Assembly (NCBI GenBank): GCA_004794785.1
Contig: SJOL01006991.1
Span: forward strand, 128,805 to 192,804
Reading direction: 5' to 3'
DNA: 64,000 nt
From: Opisthorchis felineus
Lineage: Eukaryota > Platyhelminthes > Trematoda > Opisthorchiida > Opisthorchiidae
Part shown: positions 23,720-34,400 of the stretch, one piece after another
How positions within the stretch are numbered: position 1 is the stretch's first letter
How the letters are laid out: each line of letters opens with the position of its first letter
Translations under genes and position numbers: made by a program
Notes under the pieces: generated by a model
Seen by the model: the letters and a program-made list of their open reading frames with translations, nothing else
What the model was told of the DNA's origin: nothing
Databases searched by the model: none

Positions 23720-23830
23720 AAGCAAATTGTGATTTTGTGTGTTCTTCTGCGTTTAAAATCATTGAAATGCCCAAAAGAGAGCTTTTCGCCGGTGCAGCGT
23801 GCACATCCACAAAATCCAATTAGACCAGAG
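23720..23830 (+). CDS. Coding exon, continues 23555-23686
   Basis: Follows the acceptor TTTGTTCCTTCTAG. Thirty-seven codons in phase 0: KQIVILCVLLRLKSLKCPKE, then VQRAHPQNPIRPE, ending at donor GTACATT. A second frame is open but would create a stop at the junction with the upstream exon. Confidence 0.5.
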
Positions 23831-23884
23831 GTACATTTTACCAATGACCAGGTGCCCACCAATGTTGTACGAATTTGGATGTAG

Positions 23885-23925
23885 ACTGGCCGACTTCGGA
23901 CAGGATTCCATTGGCAGAACCGTTA
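23885..23925 (+). CDS. Possible short exon with strong donor
   Basis: Acceptor AATTTGGATGTAG and near-consensus donor GTAAGTTT frame 41 nt. In phase with the upstream exon it reads TGRLRTGFHWQNR with two bases over; the alternative frame reads WPTSDRIPLAEPL. Confidence 0.35.
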
Positions 23926-23995
23926 GTAAGTTTACAGTCATCTGTTAGGAACGTGCTCATAATTATATCTTGTGCTTTAAGGATTAAGGTTGCAG

Positions 23996-24112
23996 TGTGC
24001 CGTAGTAGATGACAGTATAGCCTCAAAAGACGGACCACTTAATTACCTCCCTTGGAAACGTCAGTCACTATACATTCATGACACGGTTCTCAAAGCAGAT
24101 ACTACTCTCCAG
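23996..24112 (+). CDS. Coding exon, unknown protein
   Basis: Acceptor AAGGTTGCAG and donor GTACGG bound exactly 39 codons: CAVVDDSIASKDGPLNYLPW, then RQSLYIHDTVLKADTTLQ. Both borders phase 0. High-quality open frame with mixed hydrophilic composition; part of the same cluster. Not recognised. Confidence 0.57.
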
Positions 24113-24177
24113 GTACGGTCTTCTAGTCTTATAAGATCCGAAAGAGATTTTTGCATTCACTGATGCGCCTCGGGCAG

Positions 24178-24245
24178 CAGTGAACATGAGCTTACTGACG
24201 AATACTAAATTATCTTTGACGTCTGTGTCTGCATCGGAGTCAAAG
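24178..24245 (+). CDS. Weak exon candidate
   Basis: Acceptor CCTCGGGCAG precedes VNMSLLTNTKLSLTSVSASE and SK, with a poor donor GTTCAT. Ser/Thr-rich. Could be chance. Confidence 0.25.
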
Positions 24246-24335
24246 GTTCATTAATAAAACGCCGCCGCAAAGGCCGTTTGTTCCGAGTTGATGCGACCCG
24301 ACTTTCTGATGCCGAAAACACCATTGGCTTCTTAG

Positions 24336-24554
24336 TTTTTGAGCAATTGTTCCTGTTTGGTTTTTCATGTATGTGGTAAAAACGTCGGATCGTCAAAGCT
24401 CCTTTGGTGTGGAAAAGCCCTTTCGTCTGCTTGCCCACACACATATTCGGATACCACCAACGTGCACCATTTTTGTTGGCTTTCGTGCCTTTCATTGTCT
24501 CTTCTCATAAGGAGAAGGCAAACACGGATCATGGCGCGCGATAATGAAAAATAA
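24336..24554 (+). CDS. Possible terminal exon, Cys-rich then hydrophobic (ambiguous block)
   Basis: Acceptor GGCTTCTTAG is followed by 72 codons to TAA. The peptide has nine Cys (for example NCSCLVFHVCGKNVGSSKLL), a short hydrophobic stretch WLSCLSLSLLI and a basic RRRQTR tail, the pattern of a membrane anchor with stop-transfer. Caution: the minus strand is open over the same DNA (24205-24495 and 24365-24616), so the block may be a repeat relic instead. Confidence 0.32.
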   Translation, partial: FLSNCSCLVFHVCGKNVGSSKLLWCGKALSSACPHTYSDTTNVHHFCWLSCLSLSLLIRRRQTRIMARDNEK

Positions 24555-24578
24555 TCAACACACAAGTCTTTCCATAAG

Positions 24579-24642
24579 GGATTCGAGTTTGAAGTTCCCA
24601 AGAGGATGTTATCCACTGAAATACACCGAAAAACAACCTGCA
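24579..24642 (+). CDS. Weak exon candidate with good donor
   Basis: Donor GTAAGG at 24643. Two frames are open upstream (GFEFEVPKRMLSTEIHRKTT and DSSLKFPRGCYPLKYTEKQP). Acceptor CTTTCCATAAG is only fair. Confidence 0.27.
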
Positions 24643-24824
24643 GTAAGGTTTCTCACCCATCTTATTCCATCAGACTTACATTCCAAGCTTCACTACGTGC
24701 GGCTCCAAGAATACATACCATGTCTCGCCCGATATGCACACGGACATAATGGTCCTAAAGCTACTGATAAGACACTCCCGCCGGATCCCAGCTAAACGTA
24801 TATACGTGTTCATTCTTGTGTACA

Positions 24825-24842
24825 TTATATATATATATATAT
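24825..24842. repeat. (AT)n microsatellite
   Basis: About nine alternating AT units. Confidence 0.8.
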
Positions 24843-25509
24843 GACCAAGAGGCCAAAAAGTGCTTTTTCTTATCATAAAATCGCGGTTGTTGAAGTCTCC
24901 ATATCTGAACGTCGTCCCACAGTGGTGTGTACACGACCTGTTAATGGGAAAACATCTTTCACGGTTTATTGTATTTTTATGCTGAAACGTCCTATTTTTC
25001 AGAAGTATTTACATGAAATTTCCATGAGGAACGCATAGCATTTGTGAGTTGTCCAGATATGAATTAAGATTTCACGGGTTCAAGTCAAGCATCTACAGGT
25101 GGTGCTTATAAAACGAACTGAAAACAAAGCCTCCACAATTTACAAACCCGAAACAGATTGACTAAACTTTGATAGGAACTGGATTAATCATAAATCACCC
25201 CATGCATTTTATTAAGAAATGTTATGGGAAGCGCCAAATGCGTTTGACTAAAAGTGACGTATCCCTGAATATACGGTGCATTTCCTGCGGCCAAAGCATG
25301 ATTTTTCAGAAAGAACTGTAATCGTCGGAAGGTGGTATTATTTAGAACCATACGGGGAACGGGCATTCTCGAACCTGATTGTAGCGTCACCTGACAAATA
25401 AGCCTGAACAGATGTCATCCATGCAGAGCTTCAGTGCTTTAGGTCGTCAGTCAACCCATTCTTTTGTATAACACAGCCGACTGCACTTTTAGGTTGTTGA
25501 ACATTTCAG

Positions 25510-25559
25510 ACGGAAATTTCAATGGCTATTTTGACGACCGACCATTTGACGACGAAAAG
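25510..25559 (+). CDS. Exon candidate, Asp-rich
   Basis: Acceptor GTTGAACATTTCAG and donor GTAAAGC bound 50 nt. One frame reads GNFNGYFDDRPFDDEK (phase 2 to 0); the other TEISMAILTTDHLTTK. Splice motifs are good. Confidence 0.42.
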
Positions 25560-27487
25560 GTAAAGCTGAAATGACAGGCTGCTTGCGACTGCGAATTGAC
25601 GGCCCCCATACGCGAAATTTGTGTGACTTGCACTGTCGAAATTGTTGACGCCGCAATGACCACACAGATCTCAATAGGCGTTTGCTGATGAAAAATGTCT
25701 TACAAGTCTCAGTTACACAACTACAACTATCTACCGAAAGCACTCAGTTCCTCTCAGACAGGTTTAACACATTAAATTGACAGCCATTATTAATGAGGTT
25801 ACCGGCACTGTTGGTACTTGTAGGCCCGAGATATACGGAAAACATGCTTGATGGCGCTTTTGGCTACATTCTGCTTCATCCCCGTTGCTACCACGTGGTG
25901 AAATGTACTTAAGTAACACAGCGGATAAGCGTACTGCAACCGGGTTGGGCACCAGCTGACATGCATGTTGGAATGGCCTCTTTGTGCACCGAACATACGT
26001 TCTGGATTGAGAAGTTTGCACCAAGCTTTTGGTGAATCTATCATGTAGGGTTTATGGTTATATACCCATATAAGTCATAAAAACCCACCTCCATGTGCGT
26101 ACTAAAAGCTGGCTTTCTATGTGCATGTATTTGACCAAAAGTGTATTTCAGACAGGTAAACAGTCGATGAGCCATTATCAACAGATAACCAAGGTGTCAC
26201 AAACCTGTGCTTGGCGGTAGAAATTTTCTACAAGCAAAAATGTACAAGGCTATGAACAATTAGCAAATTATGGTAGCTGTCGAAATGATCAGCTGCCCCC
26301 ACTGTGTTGTCAGCGGCGCTTAAGCCGGAATTGAAAGTAGTCGGTAACATTTTCACTGTAAAATACACATACACACATTTAACTGAAATCCGCTTTTTAC
26401 GAGGGACTGGTATGGCCAAAGCTGTCCAGGCAGCTACCCTCAAAATGACTTGGGTGATTTATTACCTCTAGAAAATGACTAGTGTCGCAACTGAACCGAT
26501 GTAAAGAAGTAAAAGCCTGAATTTCGCGAATTACTGGTAATGTTGAAATAAACAGAAGAATTCGGTTAAGTAATCACTGGGTGATTTTACTCCGGATTAA
26601 CTCCATATAATTTAGAAAAACAATTGCACGCTCTATAAATAACGATATGCAATTACACGATCAGTGCTAGATAAATACTCTTAATTACTGCGTAGCATGA
26701 GCACTATCATATGATAAAAACGGCTGCTATTATCTCCACATCTAACTTGTGTTAAATGAATGCAAACACAAATAATCAGCTCTGACCGTCATGCTGTTAT
26801 TAAGCTGCAATTTTCCGGTGCTATAAACGCCAACACTGATTGAGTGTTGTTTTGCTGAGATTAAATATAATTAAGACCTGCATACTGTGTAAGCTTGGAA
26901 TGTACATACAAAAATGGTTGCATTGTCTTCGGGGCGTAATAATTATGGAGGAGAAGCACTGAAATACTGCTACGAATCCGAGAAAGTCACTACAGTTCAC
27001 TTTGGAGGCCTTTTAAAGTTCCTTTCCTCACATTTTTGTAGCTCTTCTCTATTCATAGTAGCACCCATTATCTTGTTTGCTTCGCACCAACTGTCCGTTC
27101 GTTCCTAAGGTGGCTAGAACCACTGAGGTTATCATTTCCGTTAAGCTGACAATATTCGGGATCTCTTTTAATGGTTCTCTGAACGTTTGGTAATGCATTC
27201 TGAGATGGTTTTTTTTTGCGGAAAAGCCAAATACCGGCTAGCATGCATATAGGTGCATATTTATGAATGTAGCTCAAGTGTTTAGCACGTGGCCATTTCC
27301 AGACATAGAGACCAGTGGATTATTAAATATGAAAACGTGGCAACCCCTCACAAAACCCGAAAAGTAGTACGATAACATAATGCCACAGCAAGCCGAGCTA
27401 TTCACCTCACGTCACTCATTCACCTTTGCTAGCTGGACTAGTCTGAATATCTCAGGAATGACGAGGCTGAGAATCAAATTTTCCCAG
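25560..27487. other. No firm gene; GC-richer block at 25570-26040
   Basis: Minus ORFs at 25519-25743, 25764-26024 and 25799-26044 overlap in a GC-richer block and look like a decayed dispersed repeat; one plus frame there (LNRRLLMKNVLQVSVTQLQL) is also open. A 29-nt exon-like item (KMTSVATEP, 26472-26500) has fair borders. 26041-27480 is AT-rich and otherwise empty. Confidence 0.35.
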
Positions 27488-27570
27488 ACTGGCTGTTCCC
27501 GCGACCGGTGTTGACAAACCCCACCAGCAATGCCGAACGGTCACTCAGCCTATCGAAGTCAATTTCGGAA
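27488..27570 (+). CDS. Coding exon candidate
   Basis: Acceptor TCAAATTTTCCCAG precedes 27 codons (start phase 2, end phase 0): WLFPRPVLTNPTSNAERSLS then LSKSISE, ending at GTGGGATG. The Ser/Pro-rich segment joins in phase to the next exon across a 54-nt gap. Confidence 0.47.
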
Positions 27571-27624
27571 GTGGGATGACGTGGGAAACTCAACTGCACA
27601 ATCTAGATAACGGGATGGTCGCAG

Positions 27625-27729
27625 CCTTTCTTTACGCGCCTGTTAGTGCAGAAAACGCCGTCATTAAGGCTAGTGGACAGAAAGACTGGCTATCAAAAAC
27701 GGAATAGAAAATACTGTAATCATTTTGAA
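27625..27729 (+). CDS. Coding exon, basic (may extend to TAA at 27834)
   Basis: Acceptor GGGATGGTCGCAG and donor GTATGG bound 35 codons in phase 0: PFFTRLLVQKTPSLRLVDRK, then TGYQKRNRKYCNHFE. The frame stays open past the donor for 34 more codons to TAA at 27834, so it may alternatively be a terminal exon. Confidence 0.47.
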
Positions 27730-28525
27730 GTATGGAAAATAAATGGGGAACATTTTGTTTTGATTTCGACTAGAAATCTGCCAAGCCAGCTCATGGTGTC
27801 AGGAAGTTGGCCAAAACCCACAGAGAGCGCTTAAAATTATCGCCATTCTAAAGTAAAAGAAAGTAAATGAATCTAGCTTTCTTAAAAACAGCTATATGGA
27901 ACAGAGACTCACATCACTCAAAATCGTCATAGATGGACCATATGCGTGAAAATGTCACCGGCATTAGATCGGTGCAAGTGTTATCAGTTTTTCCAAATGA
28001 ACACCGTGTTGTTGCATGACGCGTTCATTCCGCCCGATGAAGGAATGAGTTTGCAATTTTAATTGCAAATTTAAACACGGGGAGCATTCTGTTCGAACAT
28101 TCCTATGTCTGAAGAGACCTCTTGACATTTCAAGAAGGTCCTCGATTTTGATCTTAAAGGGGCGATTTGCTTCCCTGAAAATCTTGTGTTAAATTGTGTA
28201 AGAAAATACAGGAAATGAAACAAATATTTCAAGAATCGAAATGCAATTTTAAGGACCTAAGTTTAATGCACATCCACCTTACTGACGGCGTCTAAACTGC
28301 TCCCGAAATGATCAGACCAGCTGAAAAAGTCCATTTGAATCCAGGATACTACTGTTGAGAAACGGTCTGTTTAGCTTTTCATAACTTTGCACAGTCAAAC
28401 ACCCAGCCTGAGATGCTTACTCACAATGCCACCCATCTGGCGCATTGATTAGTCCATAGGCATATATATCCCAGGATATTTGTACGCCACTTACCTCTTC
28501 CAAGGAGCACTGTCATGTGTTCTAG

Positions 28526-28599
28526 TGGGGGCAGTAGTATCTTAGTAGGCACCGTGCCTATTTCTTTTGAAACAATGACGACGCTATGCTTTAGTAAAG
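28526..28599 (+). CDS. Exon candidate
   Basis: Acceptor CATGTGTTCTAG and donor GTGGAA. Reads GGSSILVGTVPISFETMTTL then CFSK (phase 1 to 1). The frame remains open to 28733. Confidence 0.35.
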
Positions 28600-28784
28600 G
28601 TGGAAAATTAATGGGGACGCCTTACATCTCCGGGATAAACAATAAAGGACAAGCTGGAATAAGTTTCTTGAGAAAATTTCATCACACATGGTCTCAAATG
28701 AACTGCAACGTCTTTGTGGTGAACGGTGTCTAGACATGTTAACTATATGCATCAGTCAACCTATGTTGATACCAACTGCTGCAG

Positions 28785-28888
28785 TGGTTTCGATTCGTTA
28801 CCACGTATCTATTCACGCATCGCCTTATTGTAGACGCTGCGGTAACCCAATTTTCCATTTGCCGCAGAATCAAAGGTTCAAAAACAAG
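28785..28888 (+). CDS. Coding exon with a CxxC motif
   Basis: Acceptor ACCAACTGCTGCAG and donor GTAAAAG bound 34 codons (start phase 2, end phase 0): VSIRYHVSIHASPYCRRCGN, then PIFHLPQNQRFKNK. The YCRRCGNPIF motif looks like one half of a zinc-binding knuckle, but no second pair is visible in this exon. Confidence 0.5.
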
Positions 28889-29179
28889 GTAAAAGTATTT
28901 AACCTTCGGACTCACAGTAACTTACTAATCAAGCTATATCTTCCGGGTGTTTCGCCAGTCTTACTTAGAAGTAAATCCCAACGAGATGAACAAAAACTGG
29001 GTTTTAAAAGATCAGCAATCTAACCTCGAATTCGCGTCACTCTAAGAACGACGCTAATCCTCAAGTACCAAGAATTGTTAGGGAGGATTTTTGCTAATCC
29101 TGTGAGATGTTATGGATTTTTTTCACTAGCTGATACTGAGTTGTAATTAAAACGTCGTGTATGCTGGCGTAAGTTTCGT

Positions 29180-29242
29180 ATGAGTGAAGAATTGCGCGGA
29201 ATTGGCCTTAAAAATGAGATCGGCTCTAGTGAGAAACCGCAG
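29180..29242 (+). CDS. Possible first coding exon
   Basis: ATG at 29180 opens 21 codons (MSEELRGIGLKNEIGSSEKP then Q) ending at a strong donor GTGAGTT. In-frame TAA lies about 40 nt upstream with no good acceptor between, favouring an initiator exon. Phase 0 end joins the next candidate. Confidence 0.5.
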
Positions 29243-29650
29243 GTGAGTTAATCAGACGTCATTCAGGACGTTAGGAAGCACAGACATTTTGCACTGTAGC
29301 AACAGCTAAGACGTATGTTTAGATAGCAGCTATTCAATGATCTGAAATTTATTTAAGACGGGGCACATTTTAGGCAAATAAACTGCTGAGAAATGCTTAC
29401 CAAATGCCCAAAATGTTTGTGCAGTTCAGAGCTGACCTAGCACACTGATGTTCGACCGCTGGTTTAATCCGGAAAACATATCCATCTCCAAAGAAAGACC
29501 ATAATACCCTTCCCTTTAATGGTCTATTTTAGTGAAAATCGCCTTGCTTGCAAAAATCCACTTCTCTATTGGGTGTAAACTGGAATCAACCGCTTGTACG
29601 TAGCATCACATTCGGCTCCGCGCAAACCGTTGCTGATTGCACATACCCAG

Positions 29651-29687
29651 ACGTCGGGTTGGTCAGTCATTGGTACAGCTGTTTCGG
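29651..29687 (+). CDS. Short exon joined to 29180-29242
   Basis: Acceptor GCACATACCCAG and donor GTACCAG frame TSGWSVIGTAVS plus one base. In phase with the upstream exon. Confidence 0.37.
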
Positions 29688-29721
29688 GTACCAGCGAGTG
29701 ACACTTCGCAATAAAATTTAG

Positions 29722-29876
29722 CTAGGATTTTCGACATTCCTTCGTTCTTGGGACTATCTGGAGGGTCATCACGGACTTTGGAAAAAACTGGAGAACCCCC
29801 AATTCTTTTATTGAAGTTATTCAGCTTCAGTTTATCGTACCAAGCCCATCGCTTTAGGGAGAGCATGAAGTACTAA
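29722..29876 (+). CDS. Exon candidate (strand uncertain)
   Basis: Acceptor AATAAAATTTAG. In phase with the previous candidate the frame reads RIFDIPSFLGLSGGSSRTLE, then PPILLLKLFSFSLSY, to a TAA at 29874-29876; a donor GTACTA just before the stop is possible. On the minus strand 29663-29866 is also open (contains NKRIGGSPVFSKVRDDPPDS), so strand is not settled. Confidence 0.37.
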
Positions 29877-29911
29877 CTGTTATCCATTTGTACGCTGTCT
29901 AAATAATTCAG

Positions 29912-30056
29912 TAAGTCGTTGAACGCACATGCGATTATCGCTTTTCTGAAGCAGCTCAAACAGCGGAACATACCCGTACACAAACCTGTTGCTTCGATTA
30001 GCCGAATATACTCTGAACAATTTCAAGATGTCTTTACCTGCTGTTTCTCCTTTCCT
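29912..30056 (+). CDS. Exon candidate, helical (strand uncertain)
   Basis: Acceptor CTAAATAATTCAG precedes 47 codons and TGA: NAHAIIAFLKQLKQRNIPVH, then ASISRIYSEQFQDVFTC. The pattern is loosely reminiscent of the Ndc80-type calponin-homology region, but this is weak and unproven. A donor GTCTTT at 30030 could instead start a 35-nt intron ending at 30064. The minus strand is open over 29880-30173 (97 codons) and is a genuine rival. Confidence 0.38.
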
Positions 30057-30064
30057 TGAGCCAG

Positions 30065-30192
30065 GAGATAAATAAGTCTGGTTATCAAAAAAGAAACAAT
30101 GGAAACAAGGACCCTTTGCAGTCAATCCACCGGGTGAAAAACCCTGGTATGCATTATTATTTTTGCTCACCACCCTTTGGCCAAAAGCACTG
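30065..30192 (+). CDS. Exon candidate after a possible 35-nt intron
   Basis: A very pyrimidine-rich stretch (CTGTTTCTCCTTTCCTTG) leads to CCAG, then EINKSGYQKRNNGNKDPLQS and NPGMHYYFCSPPFGQKHW, ending at donor GTAGAT. Same rival minus frame as the previous entry. Confidence 0.36.
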
Positions 30193-31148
30193 GTAGATCA
30201 ATGTATGACATGATCCGTGAGTTCGGAAACAAAATTGAGAAAAAAGCTATCCAGCGTAAATAAAAATACTAGCACACAAAAGTAAAAATTCCTCAAAATA
30301 AAATGCACAATCCACTGCAAACCCTTATGTCTTAGAATAAATTGAATTCAGAAGTGGCTGAAACTGATTCTCATGACGGAGTCTCATAGGCACTATAATT
30401 TGACGCTAACGTCTTGTCACATAGTACTTTAGTTGTCCGACGGAAAGTAAATTAAAAAGAATCCCACTATGTGCCTTCGTTTTCCTATTCCTGCATTTTT
30501 TTACAACTCATGTGAGAAAGCCAACATTCATCTTATTTCTATCAGGCAGTATGCACATTACTAGGTAGATAGCAGAGAAACATGATTGCGGAAATTGTTT
30601 GTGCTCATGTTGTCAAGGGCAATATTAAGAGACTAAATCAGCACTTCCTAAATACATGGAACTTCCCGCATCAATTTTTTTGGTTAAAATTCACTAGGAG
30701 ATGATTTTCGATGGTTCTTTTTATGCACAGTAGTGGGCACTGGCTGAATGACCTGTAACTGAAATGCGCCACACCAACTATGAAGACTGGTAATAGTTCA
30801 TGAATGGTGTCTCATTAAATCTTTCTATTTCAACGGTGCTTGGCTGAACGCAAGTAGAATCTTAAATGATGGGCCAAACACAATTAAGGGTTTGTTTCTT
30901 GATTACCAGAACAACATATTTGCCTCTATTTTGTGGCTAGTTGAATGCATTATGACAGGGCAGTCAAATTCTCACTCACGTAAAGTTCGCAAACCCAAAT
31001 AAGTGGTTTGCTAAGAAAATAGACGTCCGAAGGCAACCAAGTAAAAAGCGAACATCTGCATTTACATGTGTATGATAATGGGACTGATTATGCAAAACCG
31101 AAAGAGCTTGAGTCTCGAACCCGTTTATTTCCTAGGTTGCTTTCGCAG
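30193..31148. other. Probable intron, nothing recognised
   Basis: AT-rich with no ORF above 60 codons and no repeat noticed. Confidence 0.5.
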
Positions 31149-31188
31149 AACTTCCCGAAAGATGTACTTCATGACCCCACACAAATCT
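31149..31188 (+). CDS. Short coding exon
   Basis: Acceptor TTGCTTTCGCAG and donor GTATGA bound NFPKDVLHDPTQI plus one base, which completes a Phe codon with the TC opening the exon at 31308. Confidence 0.47.
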
Positions 31189-31307
31189 GTATGATAAAAC
31201 TCTGCATCCTATCAGGAACCGTCCACCACATTGTTGTTTGACATTTAGTGCATTTACTCGGTTGCCACATTATGGACAAGAAAACCATGAAAGTTGCTGT
31301 CTTTCAG

Positions 31308-31474
31308 TCGCCCATTGCATTCAGCAGTTCGGATGCAGTCGCGCTGTCATGTGCATTGGGAGAGCACAGCTGCTGTCCACGGATAATTTCTGGGCATTTG
31401 CTGAAATGCGTATTCAACTTCACACAACAAAAGTCCCTGAGTTATCCGAAACGCATCTTTGTCAACTGATATGA
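31308..31474 (+). CDS. Coding exon joined in phase to 31149-31188
   Basis: Acceptor GTTGCTGTCTTTCAG. Continuing the frame gives AHCIQQFGCSRAVMCIGRAQ, then LLSTDNFWAFAEM and a polar tail to TGA at 31472-31474. A donor GTATTC in the middle (about 31410) would end it after AEM. Another plus frame (31248-31469) is open but does not join the upstream exon. Confidence 0.48.
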
Positions 31475-31858
31475 GTAGCGTCGTGCAATCATTTGAGTCA
31501 TAATTTTTCATTCATCCCCATAACTCCCAAATGTTTATGAGTTATTGAAGTCCCATTGTTCAAACTGAGCGAATAACTTTCAGATCTTCAATAACTACTT
31601 ACTAGCCACAAGTGTGTTATTTTCATCCATATGTGTCAATCATCATCCATTTGAATAAAGCATCACAGGAACAAATATTCCACCTGGATAGGTCAACTGC
31701 TATCAAGGATATAGGAGAACACTGTTCCTTGATTGGGTATGCGATTGCTTTTTCATGTGCTTGCTTTCCCTTATTGACAAAATGCGATCTTTTATTTTCG
31801 ATTGCTCCCCGGTTTCAGAGCACCTATTCTATTCTCTCCTTGTATATTCTTCCCATAG

Positions 31859-31951
31859 ATTTGGGTTTCTCTGTGCGCTCCTTACGGATCGTCCAACGGA
31901 GAAGTGTTGGCAAAGACACAGAACTCCGTTTGCTTCAAGATGAGTGAATCG
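31859..31951 (+). CDS. Exon candidate
   Basis: Acceptor TATTCTTCCCATAG; 31 codons IWVSLCAPYGSSNGEVLAKT and NSVCFKMSES to donor GTATCG, or open on to TGA at about 32104. A second frame (LGFSVRSLRIVQRRSVGKDT) is open to a stop at 31943-31945 and would fit the upstream donor phase. Frame undecided. Confidence 0.38.
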
Positions 31952-32402
31952 GTATCGATTTTTTTTACGATTTCCTACGTAGAAAAACCAGGATTTTATA
32001 GTACTTCGCCAGTTGATTTAAGACTATATAAATTTTCTGTGGAAAATACAACTGAACTCAGGCTGAAAGAAACTCGCTGCCTCATGGCTTTTCAAGCCTC
32101 GTGATTGTCAATATCTTCAGCACTGTTTTGTCGCAATCAAACGGTCCGCCGCTTGTTTCAGCTTCCAAGGACTACGTTTACCTGAAGAGACACGAGCAGG
32201 GCAAAACCATTCGCGCGCTATCAGCAGGTTTCAAGCAATCGTCCCATATCACCTATGTCGAATATATTCCGTTCTGAAACTTCTGCAGCTTATGCAGAAG
32301 AATGTCAATAGGTTACCAAATACAAGGGGATCTATAAAGTCTCCTTTTTCAGCGATTTTATCATGCAAATGAGCCCTAAAGTAAATAGGACTTATCCCAT
32401 TT

Positions 32403-32906
32403 NNNNNNNNNNNNNNNNNNNNNNNNNNNNNNNNNNNNNNNNNNNNNNNNNNNNNNNNNNNNNNNNNNNNNNNNNNNNNNNNNNNNNNNNNNNNNNNNNN
32501 NNNNNNNNNNNNNNNNNNNNNNNNNNNNNNNNNNNNNNNNNNNNNNNNNNNNNNNNNNNNNNNNNNNNNNNNNNNNNNNNNNNNNNNNNNNNNNNNNNNN
32601 NNNNNNNNNNNNNNNNNNNNNNNNNNNNNNNNNNNNNNNNNNNNNNNNNNNNNNNNNNNNNNNNNNNNNNNNNNNNNNNNNNNNNNNNNNNNNNNNNNNN
32701 NNNNNNNNNNNNNNNNNNNNNNNNNNNNNNNNNNNNNNNNNNNNNNNNNNNNNNNNNNNNNNNNNNNNNNNNNNNNNNNNNNNNNNNNNNNNNNNNNNNN
32801 NNNNNNNNNNNNNNNNNNNNNNNNNNNNNNNNNNNNNNNNNNNNNNNNNNNNNNNNNNNNNNNNNNNNNNNNNNNNNNNNNNNNNNNNNNNNNNNNNNNN
32901 NNNNNN
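32403..32906. other. Assembly gap (504 N)
   Basis: Run of 504 ambiguous bases. ORFs spanning it are artefacts. Confidence 0.99.
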
Positions 32907-33359
32907 AACCAGTTTTGTTCTGCTTATATTCAGGATTCTTTTCAAATTCTACAGCGGTCATATGACTGTCTGGATGATAGTTATCGGTCTAGTAACCATT
33001 TATTGACACCAAATATCTAGGATGAATGATAAATCGTTTGAGTGAAAACTTTCACATTTCCATTTGCACTTTGATCCACCGTGAGCGGTGTCTTGGTGGG
33101 CCTTGTTCCACTTCTTAGCCTGGCTTGGATTTTTACGTGTGAGTTATTACGATATAATCGAAGAAGTGTTTTTTGGCGGGGAAGGACTTGATTAAACCTC
33201 AAATGCATTAGATTAGCTTGTTTCGCGGTTTTCTAAACTGGGTAATGTGTAATGGCCTGTAGCTAACTTACTACAAAGCATCATCATCATAGATACTGAA
33301 GTTTCACTGGCATACAGCCACCAAGATTATGTATCTATACTTAAAGCCTTCGAGTGAAA

Positions 33360-34400
33360 GGTAAACAAAGCTGTAGATAGACGGTGTAGATAGATAGGTA
33401 ATGCGTCTCCATCCAAGCGCAGGGGTTCAGTCGGACACCAGACTGAAGGGCGGACTGAACCAACAGTACATAAACTCTCTGTAATCAACTTCACACACCT
33501 GAATATCATCCGTCGTCCACCTCACGGTTTACACCATTTCGAAGGAGCCAGGGAGAACAACTCTTGTCCAGGTAGACAATGTTTCGACACATAGCCCAAC
33601 CACCACAACTGATGGTGCAGGATGACATCCACGACTGAAACCAACCAAGTATCCGTTTTTTCACTACCTCGTTGCAACTTTAATGACGCCATCCGACACC
33701 AACATTACTTCTGAGACACCGATGGTAAAAAACCTGAAGACGCCTGAGATCATCTGTCCGTAGAGACCATGTCTCCCAACCCTACAACAACACAGCCTTT
33801 ACTTTAGCCTAAAAGGTGTGGCTTGAGACTAAGTGATATGTTTTTAACGCAACAAGTATCGCAAATTAGCGAACATGACTCTGGCCTCTGACGTTTGTTC
33901 ACTGATTTCATCAGACTTACTTCCGTCAGAGCTGATACGAGATGACCTTCGTCTTCAAACACGAGGGTGATGTCGTCTGCTTACCGCAAGTTGATGAGGT
34001 CGTCAGTAGAAACTACTTGAACACCTTTGTTTTGAAGACCTTCCGGCGCTTGCCTCATTATTTCATCAACGACGAAGTTCAGCAAGGAAGGAGATAGTAG
34101 ACGTTCTTACTGGACGGAGCCAGTTATGTTCATCAAGTTTTTGGATGTTTCCTGTTCAGCAAGTGTTTAACAGCACCGAACGATAGGCAGAATCGGACAC
34201 GCCCTTGAAATCGAAAGAAACCAAGATTTTGGGGCGTCTGTACATATGGCATTGCTGGAACACCTGATGGAGTGTCAAGGTGTGAGCAACGCAGAAGTAA
34301 AGGAGCATGAGAGAAATGCTAGGTTCTGTGACAACATTCGCGTCCATTTCAAGACGGTACGAAAGTTTTATGCGGAGAAATCTCACCTGATTCAATCTTT
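33360..34400 (-). mobile_element. Degenerate non-LTR retrotransposon fragment, reverse-transcriptase region
   Basis: Read on the minus strand from 34400 down: MYRRPKILVSFDFKGVSDSA then YRSVLLNTC (palm region with the FDF motif), then LNFVVDEIMRQAPEGLQNKG and ADDITLVFEDEG (the catalytic ADD box), then WWLGYVSKHCLPGQELFSLA and a C-terminal part at 33327-33509. These are in order for an RTE/CR1-like reverse transcriptase and tail. The frame is broken by several stops and shifts; the Tyr codon expected before ADD is a stop. A dead copy. Confidence 0.78.

Noticed and set aside
32363..32965. ORFs of 189-200 codons spanning the N run on both strands
   Set aside because: They consist almost entirely of gap characters and carry no information.
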